A stretch of 64,000 nt of DNA from Microbacterium sp. Root166 (GCF_001427145.1 NZ_LMGL01000001.1:667540-731539); one strand, 5' to 3'. Shown: positions 48,866 to 58,010, counted from the first letter of the stretch. Made by a program: numbers and translations. Notes: a model not told the origin generated them from the sequence alone.

Positions 48866-51166
48866 TCACTGCTGCTGCGGGGCGTTCGCCATCGCGATGA
48901 GGCCGTCGATCATCTCCGGGTTGATCGCGCCGTTGGAGTCACCGGCGGCGAACATGCCGGCCCGGCCGATCGGGAACGACTCCATCATCTTCGAGGCGTC
49001 GACGCCCTCGGGCATGATCGCCTCGACGCCCTCCATTCCGCCCATCATCTGGGCGATCGCAGCCTGCACCATCTGCCCGACCACCGGGTGGGCCATCACC
49101 TCGCCGATCGACGACGTGCGCGACAGCGGCAGCACGATCGGGTCGCCGTCGACGGCCACCGTGACGGACGAGCGGATGTCGCGGCTCGACGCCGCGACGT
49201 CGACGACGTACTCGCCGCCCTCGACGACCCAGGCGTCGAGACGGATGTCCCAGTAGGCGAGGTCGCTGCGGCGCACCGTGAGCGCGACCTCGCGCGTCTC
49301 GCCCGGCTCGAGGGCGACCGACGCGAACGCCTTGAGCTCGCGGGCGGGCCGGTGGATCTTCCCCTCCGGCACCGACGTGTACACCTGCACGACCTCGCGG
49401 CCGGCGCGGTCACCGGTGTTGGTCACTGCGACGAGCACCTCGAGGTCGCCGTCCGCGTTCACCGAGGCCGCGGCATCCCCGTAGGCGAACGTCGTGTACG
49501 ACAGGCCGTGGCCGAACGGGTACGCGACGTCCATGCGGCGCGCGTCGTACCAGCGGTAGCCCACGAACAGTCCCTCGCCGTAGCGGACGTGCGAGAACTC
49601 GCCGGGGAAGTCGAGGAACGCGGGGGTGTCCTCGAGGCGGCGCGGGATGGTCTCGGTCAGCTTCGCCGAGGGGTTCACGACGCCGAAGAGCACGTCGGCG
49701 GTGGCGCCGCCGCCGGCCTGGCCGAGCAACCACCCCTCGAGGATCGCCGGTACCCGATCGGCGAACGGCAGCGCCACGACGCCGCCGTTCGAGAGCACCA
49801 CGACCACGATCGGGTTGACCTCGAGCACGGCGTCGAGCAGGGCCAGCTGCTCGGCCGGCAGGTCGATGTCGGTGCGGTCGTAGCCCTCGGACTCCAGGCG
49901 CGCGGGCAGTCCGAGGAACACGACGGCCACCTCGGCAGCGGATGCCGCGGCCACCGCCTCGTCGCGGAGCGACGCCGTCTGCTCGGGCTCGACGTGCGGC
50001 GCGACGCTGAAGCCCTGGGCGTACGCGACGTCTCCGGCGGCGAGCGCGCGGATCTCGTCGAGCGCGGAGTCGACCCGCGTCGGGTTGATCATCGACGACC
50101 CGGCGCCCTGGTAGCGCGGCTTCGCGGCGAACTCGCCGAGCACGGCGATGCGGGCGTCGCGGGCGAGCGGCAGAGCGCCGTCGTCGTTCTTGAGCAGCAC
50201 GATCGAACGGCCCGCCGCCTCCCGCGCGAGCCCATGGTGGGCGTCGACGTCGAGGGGACCTTCGACGGCCCCGGCGCCGGCCTGCGCCTTGCGCACGAGG
50301 TCCAGGATCCGGCCGGCCGCGGCATCCACCACCGACTCGTCGAGCGAGCCGTCCTGCACCGCCGCGACGATCTGGGCATCGGTGACGCCGTTCGACGACG
50401 GCATCTCGAGGTCCATGCCCGCGGCGAGGCCGGGAACGCGCTCGTTGACGGCACCCCAGTCCGAGACCACGACGCCGTCGAAGCCCCACTCGTCGCGCAG
50501 CACGCTGGTCAGCAGCCACGGGTCCTCCGACGCGTAGACGCCGTTGATGCGGTTGTACGAGCACATCACCGTCCACGGCTGGGCGTCCTCGACGACCCGC
50601 TGGAAGCCGCGCAGATAGATCTCGCGCAGCGGCCGGGCGTCGACGTCGGACGAGGACCGCATGCGGTCGTCCTCCTGGTTGTTCGCCGCGAAGTGCTTCA
50701 GCGAGGTGCCCACGCCCTTCGATTGGATGCCGCGCACCAGCGCCGCCCCCAGCACGCCGGAGACGATCGGGTCCTCCGACAGGTACTCGAAGTTGCGGCC
50801 GCACAGCGGCGAGCGCTTGATGTTGATGCCGGGACCGAGCAGCACCGCGACCTTCTCGATCGACGTCTCGGTGCCGAGCGCCTCGCCGACGCGCTGCACG
50901 AGCTCGACGTCCCACGACGAGCCGAGTCCGACCGCGGGCGGGAAGCACGTGGCGGGCACGCTGTCGCCGATGCCGAGGTGGTCGCCGCCCTCACGCTGCT
51001 TGCGCAGGCCGTGCGGGCCGTCGGTGACCATGATGCTCGGGATGCCGGCGCGCTCGACGGGCTTGGTGTACCAGAAGCTCGCGCCGCTCGTGAGGGACGC
51101 CTTCTCTTCGAGCGTGAGGTCGGTGACGGATGCCGGGAGCACGGCGGTGGTCGTGGTGTCGGTCAT
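48866..51166 (-). CDS. Beta-glucosidase-type glycoside hydrolase, GH3
   Basis: A 766-residue intracellular exo-glycosidase. The nucleophile is D236 in GVVVSDWGAVNERVPGLAAGMDLEMP, K157-H158-F is the conserved KHF motif, and MCSYNRING precedes it. The second (alpha/beta/alpha) domain starts near residue 320, with LLKNDDGALPLARD. The fibronectin-like C-terminal domain (TNTGDRAGREVVQVYTS) is followed by an unusual tail of about 75 residues rich in Met and Glu. The ATG at 51166 has AAAGGA upstream. It shares the strand with an MFS transporter and is probably an uptake-and-cleavage unit. Confidence 0.93.
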   Translation of the reverse strand: MTDTTTTAVLPASVTDLTLEEKASLTSGASFWYTKPVERAGIPSIMVTDGPHGLRKQREGGDHLGIGDSVPATCFPPAVGLGSSWDVELVQRVGEALGTETSIEKVAVLLGPGINIKRSPLCGRNFEYLSEDPIVSGVLGAALVRGIQSKGVGTSLKHFAANNQEDDRMRSSSDVDARPLREIYLRGFQRVVEDAQPWTVMCSYNRINGVYASEDPWLLTSVLRDEWGFDGVVVSDWGAVNERVPGLAAGMDLEMPSSNGVTDAQIVAAVQDGSLDESVVDAAAGRILDLVRKAQAGAGAVEGPLDVDAHHGLAREAAGRSIVLLKNDDGALPLARDARIAVLGEFAAKPRYQGAGSSMINPTRVDSALDEIRALAAGDVAYAQGFSVAPHVEPEQTASLRDEAVAAASAAEVAVVFLGLPARLESEGYDRTDIDLPAEQLALLDAVLEVNPIVVVVLSNGGVVALPFADRVPAILEGWLLGQAGGGATADVLFGVVNPSAKLTETIPRRLEDTPAFLDFPGEFSHVRYGEGLFVGYRWYDARRMDVAYPFGHGLSYTTFAYGDAAASVNADGDLEVLVAVTNTGDRAGREVVQVYTSVPEGKIHRPARELKAFASVALEPGETREVALTVRRSDLAYWDIRLDAWVVEGGEYVVDVAASSRDIRSSVTVAVDGDPIVLPLSRTSSIGEVMAHPVVGQMVQAAIAQMMGGMEGVEAIMPEGVDASKMMESFPIGRAGMFAAGDSNGAINPEMIDGLIAMANAPQQQ

Positions 51167-51213
51167 GGGGTCATCCTTTCGTGGATGGGGTCGGTGGTGG
51201 AGGTGCCCGTGGA

Positions 51214-52533
51214 TCAGCGGCTGGACTTGATGGGCCACACCGCGAAGGCGCCGAGGATGCTGAGCACGATGCCGACCGGGAACAGCCCGATGTAGCCGAC
51301 GCCGAGCACGATGCCGCCGGCGACGGCCGGAGCGAGGGTCTGCGGCAGGGTCGCGGCGATGTTCACGACGCCGAGGTCCTTCGCGAAGGACTTCGCCGAC
51401 GGCAGCACCTGGCTCATGAGCGCGGTGTCGACGGCCTGGAACATGCCGAAGCCGAAGCCCGAGATGAAGGTCATGAGCATCCACGCCTCGATCGTCGGCG
51501 AGACCATCGGGATGATCATGGCCAGCCCGACGAACACCGACGATCCGAAGATGAACGGCTTGCGGCGGCCGATGCGGTCCGACAGCGGGCCGGAGATGAT
51601 CGTCGAGATCAGGATGCCGACGAGGCTCAGCAGCCCGAGGATCGGGATGACGGTGGCCGGATCCTCGACGCCGAGGTAGTCGGTGAGGATGAAGAACTGG
51701 TACCCGGTGACGGCGAAGTAGCCCGTGTACAGGAGCAGCCGGCCGGTGAACGCCCAGAAGAAGTCGGGGTGCTTGACCGGGTTGACCCAGAACGTGCGCA
51801 GGAAGTCGACGAGCCGGAACGGCTCGGGCTGGATGCGGACACTGGAGTGGTCGGGGTTGAAGATCACGAACAGCGTCAGGGTGACCAGCGAGATGACGGC
51901 GAAGATGATGTACCCCGCCGCGATGCTGTTCAGGAACATCGACCCGATGATCGAGCCGCCGAGCGCGCCGACCATCAGGCCGATGCCCGAGAGCGCGGCG
52001 AAGGTGCCACGGCGGGCGAGCGGCACGCGGTCGGGCATGACGGCGCTGAGCGGACCCTGCGCGAAGTTGTACGAGATCTGCACGAGCGTCCAGGCGATGA
52101 CCATGCCCACGAGCGAGTCGGCGAAGGCGAGGCCCGTGAGCGCGAGGCCGCCGGCGAGGCTGCCGAGGACGATCCAGGGCGCGCGGCGGCCGAACCGCGA
52201 GCGGGTGCGGTCCGAGAGCTGACCGGCGATGGGCTGGGCGAGGATCGACGCGAACGAGCCGATCGTCGTGACGATGAGCAGGTTGACGACCTTGTTCGGC
52301 TCGTCGAACTCGGTGATCTGGGCGGGCAACAGGATGCCCGGGACGGCGCCCCAGATGAGGAAGATGCCGAGGTTGGCGGGGACGATCCACCACAGCAGGC
52401 GTCGGAGGCCCTTGATCGGCGCGGGCGGATCATCGTTGCCGGCAGCGGTCGCGATGAAGGTGTTCTCGGTCATCGGGGCGCCGGGCTGCGCCTCGGGCTG
52501 CGTGGCCAGGGTGGGTTCTGACGGCGTCGTCAT
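51214..52533 (-). CDS. MFS transporter, sugar/glycoside type (GPH/SLC45-like)
   Basis: A 439-residue transporter with twelve hydrophobic segments. The loop between segments 2 and 3 is GQLSDRTRSRFGRRAPWIVLGS, the classic MFS motif A region in its GPH form, and GPLSDRIGRRKPFIFGSSV repeats it in the second half. The N-terminus is a long polar tail. It is encoded just upstream of the GH3 gene and is divergent from tetR. Its substrate is probably a glycoside or oligosaccharide cut by the GH3 enzyme. Confidence 0.88.
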   Translation of the reverse strand: MTTPSEPTLATQPEAQPGAPMTENTFIATAAGNDDPPAPIKGLRRLLWWIVPANLGIFLIWGAVPGILLPAQITEFDEPNKVVNLLIVTTIGSFASILAQPIAGQLSDRTRSRFGRRAPWIVLGSLAGGLALTGLAFADSLVGMVIAWTLVQISYNFAQGPLSAVMPDRVPLARRGTFAALSGIGLMVGALGGSIIGSMFLNSIAAGYIIFAVISLVTLTLFVIFNPDHSSVRIQPEPFRLVDFLRTFWVNPVKHPDFFWAFTGRLLLYTGYFAVTGYQFFILTDYLGVEDPATVIPILGLLSLVGILISTIISGPLSDRIGRRKPFIFGSSVFVGLAMIIPMVSPTIEAWMLMTFISGFGFGMFQAVDTALMSQVLPSAKSFAKDLGVVNIAATLPQTLAPAVAGGIVLGVGYIGLFPVGIVLSILGAFAVWPIKSSR

Positions 52534-52582
52534 GGTGTCGTCCTGTCGTGTGGGAGGCGCTCCTCATCGAGCGCAGCAAAAC

Positions 52583-52601
52583 CATATGCCACTCGGTATT
52601 G
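52583..52601. promoter_or_regulatory. Candidate TetR operator between mfs and tetR
   Basis: CATATGCC-ACTC-GGTATTG, an imperfect palindrome in the 101-bp divergent gap; it is A/T-rich against its surroundings. Confidence 0.4.
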
Positions 52602-52634
52602 AGAAATCAAGCGTCATTCGGGTTTACTGTCCCC

Positions 52635-53297
52635 ATGGTCGAAAGCCGCAGGGAACGCAGGGGTTCGTACGCGAAGGGCGTGGCGAAGCGCGAGGAGATC
52701 CTCGAGCGCGCGCTCGACGTGATCGCGCGTGAGGGCTACCAGGGGGCCTCGGTGAAAGAGCTCGCGGATGCCGTCGGCCTCAGCCAGGCCGGACTCCTCC
52801 ACTACTTCGACAGCAAGGAGGACCTCTTCACGGCGATCCTCCGCAAGCGCGACGAGGTCGACTCGGCGGGGTTCGGCCTCGCCGACGACGACCGCACGAT
52901 TTCGGGCGAGGAGCTGCGCGGGGGTTACGTCGGACTCGTCCGCCACAACGCCGACGTCCCCGGCCTGGTGCAGCTCTTCGCACGCCTGTCGGTCGACGCC
53001 GCCGACCCCGACCATGCCGCGCACGAGTACTTCGTCTCGCGCGGCCAGAGCCTGCGCGAGGTCTTCTCCACCGCGATCGCCGCGCAGCAGGCCGCCGGGC
53101 GGATCACCGCCGCCATCGATCCCACGACCCTCGCCCGGATCTTCCAGGCCGTGACGGACGGGCTGCAGGTGCAGTGGATGCTCGAGCCCGACGTCGACAT
53201 GGCAGGAACGGTCGACGCACTCTTCGACGCGCTCGACCCGGCGCGGGCCGGCACAGACCCCGAACGAAAGGCGGCACCTCGTGGCGCAGCATCCTGA
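52635..53297 (+). CDS. TetR family transcriptional regulator
   Basis: A 220-residue regulator with its helix-turn-helix at about residues 18-62 (KREEILERALDVIAREGYQGASVKELADAVG, LLHYFDSKEDLFTAIL). The ligand domain resembles those of regulators of efflux or esterase genes. The stop lies inside the first codons of the carboxylesterase (17-nt overlap). It is divergent from the MFS-GH3 pair, so it probably controls all four genes. Confidence 0.9.
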   Translation: MVESRRERRGSYAKGVAKREEILERALDVIAREGYQGASVKELADAVGLSQAGLLHYFDSKEDLFTAILRKRDEVDSAGFGLADDDRTISGEELRGGYVGLVRHNADVPGLVQLFARLSVDAADPDHAAHEYFVSRGQSLREVFSTAIAAQQAAGRITAAIDPTTLARIFQAVTDGLQVQWMLEPDVDMAGTVDALFDALDPARAGTDPERKAAPRGAAS

Positions 53298-54825
53298 CGG
53301 CCCCGTCGTCACCATCACAGCAGGTGACGTCCGCGGATTCTGGCGCGGCGAGCCGGGCACGCGCGAGCGCTCGGCGGCGTTCCTCGGCATCCCGTTCGCG
53401 CAGGCGCCCGTCGGCGCGCTGCGCTTCGCGGCGCCGGTGCCGCCGGAGCCGTGGAGCGGCGTGCGCGATGCCGTGGACTTCGGCGCGACCGCGAACCGCC
53501 ACGACCCGGGCGACACGCTGATCCCCGAGCCCGTGGTCCCGGGCGAGGCGACCCTGAACGTCAACGTCTTCACCGCGGTGCCCGGCGAGCGCGAGGCCCG
53601 CCTGCCCGTGCTCGTCTGGATCCACGGCGGCGGCTACACCGCCGGGTCGCCCGCGAGCCCCTGGTACGACGGCCGGGCCTTCAACCGCGACGGCGTCGTC
53701 ACCGTCTCGATCTCGTACCGGCTCGGCTTCGACGGATTCGGGCACATCGCCGGCGCTCCCTCGAACCGCGCAGTGCGCGACTGGCTCGCCGGGCTCGAGT
53801 GGGTGCGCGAGAACATCGAGGCCTTCGGCGGCGACCCCGGGCGCGTGACCATCGCAGGCCAGTCGGCCGGCGGCGGCGCCGTGCTCACGCTGCTCGGGAT
53901 GCCGTCGGCGCAGCACCTCTTCCACTCGGCGTGGGCGGCGTCGGCCGCGCTCGCGGACGTTGCTCCGGAGCGCGCGCGGACGCTGTCGGCCAAGCTCGCC
54001 AACCTCGCCGGCGTCGCGCCGACGCGGGACGGCTTCGCGTCGGTAACTGAGGAGACCCTCCACGAGCTGCAGGAGAAGGCCCTCTCGGGTGACGGCGGCG
54101 ATCCGCTCGACGGCGTCCTGTCGCTGCTGCAGGACGGTCTGCCGCTCGGCCCCGAGGTCGACGGCGACCTGCTCGCCCGGCCGACCCTCGACTCGCTCCG
54201 GGCCGGCGTCGGCGCCGACAAGCCGCTCGTTCTGGGCGCGACCGACGACGAGTTCACGATGATCACCGACTCCGCGCAGGCCAAGCTGCGGTTCATCCCC
54301 GCGAGCCTGGCGCTGGCGAAGCTGCAGCTGGCCCGGGCTCCTCGCCGGGCGTACCTCGCCGCGAACACCGCGCAGCGCCGCAAGGGCACCGCCGCGATGC
54401 TCGGGCGATACGCCACCGACGTGGTGTTCCGCCGGACCGTCGTGCGAGTGGCCGAGGCCCGTCGCCAGGCTGCGGCGGACGCCGAACTGGGCGCGGCGCC
54501 GGCCGCGGCATCCGCAATCGCTCCGACGTGGGCGTACCGGTTCTCGTGGCCGTCGCCGACCCGGCGCTGGGCACTCCACTGCCTCGACGTTCCGTTCTTC
54601 TTCGACTGCCTCGACGGCCCGCGCGTCGGGGTCATCGCCGGCGATGCCCCGCCGCGGCGCCTGGCCGACGCCGTGCACGGCGCGGCGGTGTCGTTCATGC
54701 GCGCCGGTGACCCCGGCTGGCCGGACTGGGCCCCGAACCCCGGCACGACCCGGGTGTTCGGCGGCGACGCTTCGCGCCCCGACGTCATGCCCGACGGCTA
54801 CGCCTCGGTCGCCGCGCTCGTCTGA
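53281..54825 (+). CDS. Carboxylesterase, type B (COesterase) family
   Basis: A 514-residue esterase. The nucleophile is S195 in VTIAGQSAGGGAVLTLLG, the oxyanion HGGG is at residues 115-118 (VWIHGGGYTAGS), and the acid/histidine pair is likely in TDDEFTMI and CLDVPFFFD regions. FLGIPFAQAPVGALRFAAPVPPEPW is a COesterase signature. The GTG start lies before the tetR stop, so it is translationally coupled. No signal peptide is present. It may remove acyl groups from glycosides imported by the neighbouring transporter. Confidence 0.9.
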   Translation: MAQHPDGPVVTITAGDVRGFWRGEPGTRERSAAFLGIPFAQAPVGALRFAAPVPPEPWSGVRDAVDFGATANRHDPGDTLIPEPVVPGEATLNVNVFTAVPGEREARLPVLVWIHGGGYTAGSPASPWYDGRAFNRDGVVTVSISYRLGFDGFGHIAGAPSNRAVRDWLAGLEWVRENIEAFGGDPGRVTIAGQSAGGGAVLTLLGMPSAQHLFHSAWAASAALADVAPERARTLSAKLANLAGVAPTRDGFASVTEETLHELQEKALSGDGGDPLDGVLSLLQDGLPLGPEVDGDLLARPTLDSLRAGVGADKPLVLGATDDEFTMITDSAQAKLRFIPASLALAKLQLARAPRRAYLAANTAQRRKGTAAMLGRYATDVVFRRTVVRVAEARRQAAADAELGAAPAAASAIAPTWAYRFSWPSPTRRWALHCLDVPFFFDCLDGPRVGVIAGDAPPRRLADAVHGAAVSFMRAGDPGWPDWAPNPGTTRVFGGDASRPDVMPDGYASVAALV

Positions 54826-54840
54826 CCCCGCCCGCCCGCA

Positions 54841-54909
54841 GTGAGAATTACCTCTCCGCCCGAGAACCCCGGCGTCGCCGCGAGTCTCAGGCGCCAGGGT
54901 GAGTCTCAC
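54841..54909. repeat. Nested palindrome, family 1 copy C
   Basis: Outer GTGAGAATTACC (54841-54852)/GGTGAGTCTCAC (54898-54909), inner CGCCCGAGA (54857-54865)/AGTCTCAGGCG (54883-54893), centre GGCGTCGCC (54871-54879). It sits between convergent genes. Confidence 0.7.
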
Positions 54910-54937
54910 GGAGCGCCGGGCAGGGTCGGCCGGCGGG

Positions 54938-55924
54938 CTACGCCAGCGCGGCGATGACCTCGCGCTCGAACAGCTGCACGCCCGACCGGTCGTACGCGGC
55001 CTCGGGGAAGTAGTGGATCGCGTAGCCGAGCCCGTGCTTCTCGCGCTCGGCGAGCCGCTCGGCCACCTGCTCGACCGACCCGAAGGCGGGCGACGCGAGG
55101 TAGTCCTGCTCGATGGCGTCCGCGCGCTCCTGCCCGACATGCGGCAGCAGGCGCGCCTTCACGGCGGCGAGGCGATCGGATGCCTCGGCCTCGGTCTCGC
55201 CGACGATGGTGTTGAAGTTGGCGGACCTCGTGATCGAGCCGAAGTCGCGGCCGAGGGCGTCGCAGTGGCCGCGCAGGATCTCGCTCTTGCGGTCCCAGAC
55301 CTCGAGCGTGCCGTTGAAGTTCGTGTACGCGGCGTACTTGGCCGCGATCTTGAGCGTGACCTTCTCGCCGCCGCCGGCGATCCACAGCGGGATCCCGCCC
55401 TCCTGCAGCGGAAGCGGCCGCACGATCGCACCGTCGACCTGGTAGTGCTTGCCGTCGAGGGTGGCGCTGCCTGTCGTCCACGCCTGGTGCATGATGTCCA
55501 CGCCCTCGCGCAGCATCCCGAGCCGGTCTCGCACCTCCGGGAAGCCGTAGCCGTACGCACGCCACTCGTGCTCGTACCAGCCGCCGCCGATGCCCATCTC
55601 GGTGCGGCCGCCGGAGATCGCGTCCACGGTCGCGGCGACCTTCGCGAGGTAGGCGGGGTTGCGGTAGGCCATGCAGGTGCACATCTGCCCGAGGCGGATG
55701 CGGCTGGTCGAGGCGGCGAAGGCGCTCATCAGGGTCCAGGCCTCGTGCGTCGCCTCCTCCGACGGCACCGGAGTCGTGTGGAAGTGGTCGTAGACCCAGA
55801 GCGACTCCCACGGTCCCTCGTCGGCGAGCTGGGCGAGGGTCGCCATCACCCGCCACTGATCGGCGTCGTCGATGCCGACGAGATCGAATCGCCAGCCCTG
55901 GGGGATGAAGGTTCCGAAGCGCAT
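54938..55924 (-). CDS. LLM class flavin-dependent oxidoreductase (F420-type subfamily)
   Basis: A 328-residue luciferase-like monooxygenase fold: MRFGTFIPQGWRFDLVGIDD, WESLWVYDHFHTTP, STSRIRLGQMCTCMAYRNPAYLAKVAATVDAISGGR, MGIGGGWYEHEWRAYGY and PLPLQEGGIPLWIAGGGEK. This subgroup is typical of F420-dependent members (TIGR03560-like). The substrate is unknown. It is convergent with the carboxylesterase. Confidence 0.88.
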   Translation of the reverse strand: MRFGTFIPQGWRFDLVGIDDADQWRVMATLAQLADEGPWESLWVYDHFHTTPVPSEEATHEAWTLMSAFAASTSRIRLGQMCTCMAYRNPAYLAKVAATVDAISGGRTEMGIGGGWYEHEWRAYGYGFPEVRDRLGMLREGVDIMHQAWTTGSATLDGKHYQVDGAIVRPLPLQEGGIPLWIAGGGEKVTLKIAAKYAAYTNFNGTLEVWDRKSEILRGHCDALGRDFGSITRSANFNTIVGETEAEASDRLAAVKARLLPHVGQERADAIEQDYLASPAFGSVEQVAERLAEREKHGLGYAIHYFPEAAYDRSGVQLFEREVIAALA

Positions 55925-55933
55925 CCCCCCAGC

Positions 55934-56830
55934 CTAAGAGGGTGCCTGCTCCCCGGCTCGGAAGACGGCGGCGTGAGGCATCCGTTCGGTCATCACGGCG
56001 ATCGCGGCGGGGTTGTCGTCGACGAGCACGGCGTCGCGGCCGAGCGCCGAAGCGACAGCGCCGGTGGTGCCGCTGCCGGCGAAGAAGTCGAGCACCCGGT
56101 CGCCCGGCCGTGAGGAGGCCTGGACGATCCGGCGCAGGATGCCCTCGGGCTTCTGCGTCGGGTACCCGGTCTTCTCGCGCCCGGTCGTCGGCACGATCGT
56201 GTGCCACCAGACGTCGGTGGGGAGCTTGCCGCGCGCGGCCTTCTCGGGCGTGACGAGCCCGGGCGCCATGTACGGCTCGCGGTCCACGGCCTCGGAGTCG
56301 AACCAGTACCGGTCCGGATTCTTCACGTACACCAGGATCGTGTCGTGCTTCGTGGGCCACCGCTTGCGCGTCTTCGCGCCGTAGTCGTACGCCCAGATCA
56401 GCTCATTGAGGAAGCGGTCGCGGCCGACGAGCGCGTCGAGCAGCACCTTGGCGTAGTGCGCCTCGCGGTAGTCGAGGTGCAGGTAGAGCGTGCCGTCGTC
56501 GGCGAGCAGCCGCCACGCCTCGAGCAGCCGCGGCTCGAGGAAGCCCCAGTAGTCGTCGAACGTGTCGCCGTAGGCGCGCAGGTCTCCGCGCAGCCGCTCG
56601 TACTCGCGGCCGTGGAATCCCTTGCGGATCACGGCGTTCGTCGCGGGATCATCCCCCGGCGCGCGGGCGGTCTCGAGCGCGCGCTCCTGGCGCCGCCCGG
56701 TGTTGAACGGCGGGTCGAGGTAGATCAGCGTGAACGACCCGTCGTCGAAGCCGCGGAGCACCTCGAGGTTGTCGCCCTGGTGGATTTCGACGGAACCGGA
56801 TGCCGCGGCATCCCGTCTCTCGTCCGTCAC
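55934..56830 (-). CDS. Beta-class DNA methyltransferase, orphan
   Basis: A 298-residue adenine-N6 or cytosine-N4 DNA methyltransferase. Motif IV DPPF is at residues 39-42 (LIYLDPPFNTG) and the SAM motif FAGSGTT at 250-256 (VLDFFAGSGTTGAV), so IV precedes I: the beta class. YPTQKPEGILRRIV precedes motif I. The GTG start overlaps the LplA stop (GTGA), so translation is coupled. No restriction endonuclease is adjacent, so it is an orphan or regulatory methylase. Confidence 0.85.
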   Translation of the reverse strand: MTDERRDAAASGSVEIHQGDNLEVLRGFDDGSFTLIYLDPPFNTGRRQERALETARAPGDDPATNAVIRKGFHGREYERLRGDLRAYGDTFDDYWGFLEPRLLEAWRLLADDGTLYLHLDYREAHYAKVLLDALVGRDRFLNELIWAYDYGAKTRKRWPTKHDTILVYVKNPDRYWFDSEAVDREPYMAPGLVTPEKAARGKLPTDVWWHTIVPTTGREKTGYPTQKPEGILRRIVQASSRPGDRVLDFFAGSGTTGAVASALGRDAVLVDDNPAAIAVMTERMPHAAVFRAGEQAPS

Positions 56831-57876
56831 GGCACGCGACGCAGCCAGGCGTCGGTCTCGAACTTCGAGGCCACGAGTGCTTCCGCCTCGGCGTATTCCT
56901 CTTCGGTGATATTGCCGGGGACGGCACCGTACAGCTTCGCGAAGGTGTCCTTGAAGCGCTCGATGATCTCCTCGCGCGGCAGTCCGGTCTGGCGCCGCAG
57001 CGGATCGACCCGCTTGGCGGCCGAGACGGTGCCCTTGTCGCTGAGCTTCTCTCGCCCGATGCGCAGCACCTCGGTCATCATCTGACCGTCCATGTCGTAG
57101 CTGAGCGTCGCGTGGTGCAGCACGCCGCCGTTGGCGAGGCGCTTCTGGGCTGCTCCGCCGATCTTGCCCTGCGGTGAGGCGATGTCGTTGAGCGGCTGGT
57201 AGGTGGCCTCGATTCCGAGCGAGCGCAGCGCCTGCAGCACCCAGTCGTCGAGGAAGGCGTAGGAATCGGCGAAGGTGAGGCCCGCGACGAGGGATGCCGG
57301 GACGTACAGCGAGTACGTCACTATCGAGTTCGCCGCCATGAGCATGGCGCCGCCGCCCGAGATGCGCCGCACGACGTCGAAGCCGTGGCGGGCCGCGCCC
57401 TCGGGGTCGACCTCGTTGCGCAGCGACTGGAACGACCCGATGACGACGGCGGACTCGTTCCACTCCCACAGCCGCAGCGTCGGCCGCCGCCGCCCGTCGC
57501 CGACGCGCGTGGTCAGCACCTCGTCGAGCGCGAGGTTCATGCGCGGCGAGACCGGCGCCTCGTGCACGATCTCCCAGTCGAAGTCGCGCCAGCCGGGCGC
57601 GGTGACGAGGGCGCGGCGCACGGCGGTGCCGACGGCCTCGGGCGTGAAGCCCAGCAGCTGCGCGCCCTCGGGCAGCGCCGCGCGGACGGCCGTCGCGATC
57701 GCCGTGACGTCGGCCTCGATCGGCAGGCCGTTGACGGCCGCGTCGATGTCATCGAGCGCCGAGTCCGGCTCGAGGAAGAAGTCGCCCGCGAGGTGGAAGT
57801 CCGCGATGCGGCCGTCGCGCTCCTCGAGGTCGACGACGACCAGCTTTCCTCCGGGCACCTTGTATTCGCCGTGCAT
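56827..57876 (-). CDS. Lipoate-protein ligase family protein with N-terminal accessory domain
   Basis: A 349-residue ligase. Residues 1-95 (MHGEYKVPGGKLVVVDLEER, DSALDDIDAAVNGLP) form the accessory domain found at the C-terminus in E. coli LplA; here it is at the N-terminus. The catalytic domain follows (MNLALDEVL, PTLRLWEWNESAVVIGSFQ, VVRRISGGGAMLM, KIGGAAQKRLANGGVLHHATLSYDM). The RRxSGGGxM and KIxGxAQ motifs are present. It probably attaches lipoate or octanoate to E2 domains. The methyltransferase gene follows with a 4-nt overlap. Confidence 0.85.
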   Translation of the reverse strand: MHGEYKVPGGKLVVVDLEERDGRIADFHLAGDFFLEPDSALDDIDAAVNGLPIEADVTAIATAVRAALPEGAQLLGFTPEAVGTAVRRALVTAPGWRDFDWEIVHEAPVSPRMNLALDEVLTTRVGDGRRRPTLRLWEWNESAVVIGSFQSLRNEVDPEGAARHGFDVVRRISGGGAMLMAANSIVTYSLYVPASLVAGLTFADSYAFLDDWVLQALRSLGIEATYQPLNDIASPQGKIGGAAQKRLANGGVLHHATLSYDMDGQMMTEVLRIGREKLSDKGTVSAAKRVDPLRRQTGLPREEIIERFKDTFAKLYGAVPGNITEEEYAEAEALVASKFETDAWLRRVP

Positions 57877-57922
57877 GGGTTCAGCCTAGGCGGCGCCGCC
57901 GCCGCCCCGGCCCGCACCCTCG

Positions 57923-58004
57923 GTCGTTGAGCGAGCGGAGCGAGACGAAACGCCCGGACTACCCAGCGCGTTTCGTCTCGCTCGTTCCTCGCTCGCTCAA
58001 CGAC
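57923..58004. repeat. 31-bp long inverted repeat, GTCGTTGAGCGAGC family
   Basis: GTCGTTGAGCGAGC... (57923-57953) and its complement (57968-58004) form 31 perfect pairs with one 6-nt bulge and a 14-nt loop. It lies between the end of the GH6 gene and the start of the lipoate ligase gene. Repeats of this sequence are frequent in Microbacteriaceae as I know them. It may terminate GH6 transcription. Confidence 0.75.
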
Positions 58005-58010
58005 CGGTCG

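Noticed and set aside
45793..48900. 1035-residue plus-strand open frame opposite the lamin-tail gene
   Set aside because: Arg-rich and without domain patterns; the minus strand has a signal peptide, repeats and a sortase tail.
49410..50948. Long second frame inside the GH3 gene
   Set aside because: No motifs; shadow of the GH3 frame.
55934..56830. Methyltransferase considered as part of a restriction or BREX-like defence system
   Set aside because: No endonuclease, ATPase or other defence gene is adjacent; neighbours are lipoate ligase and a flavin oxidoreductase.
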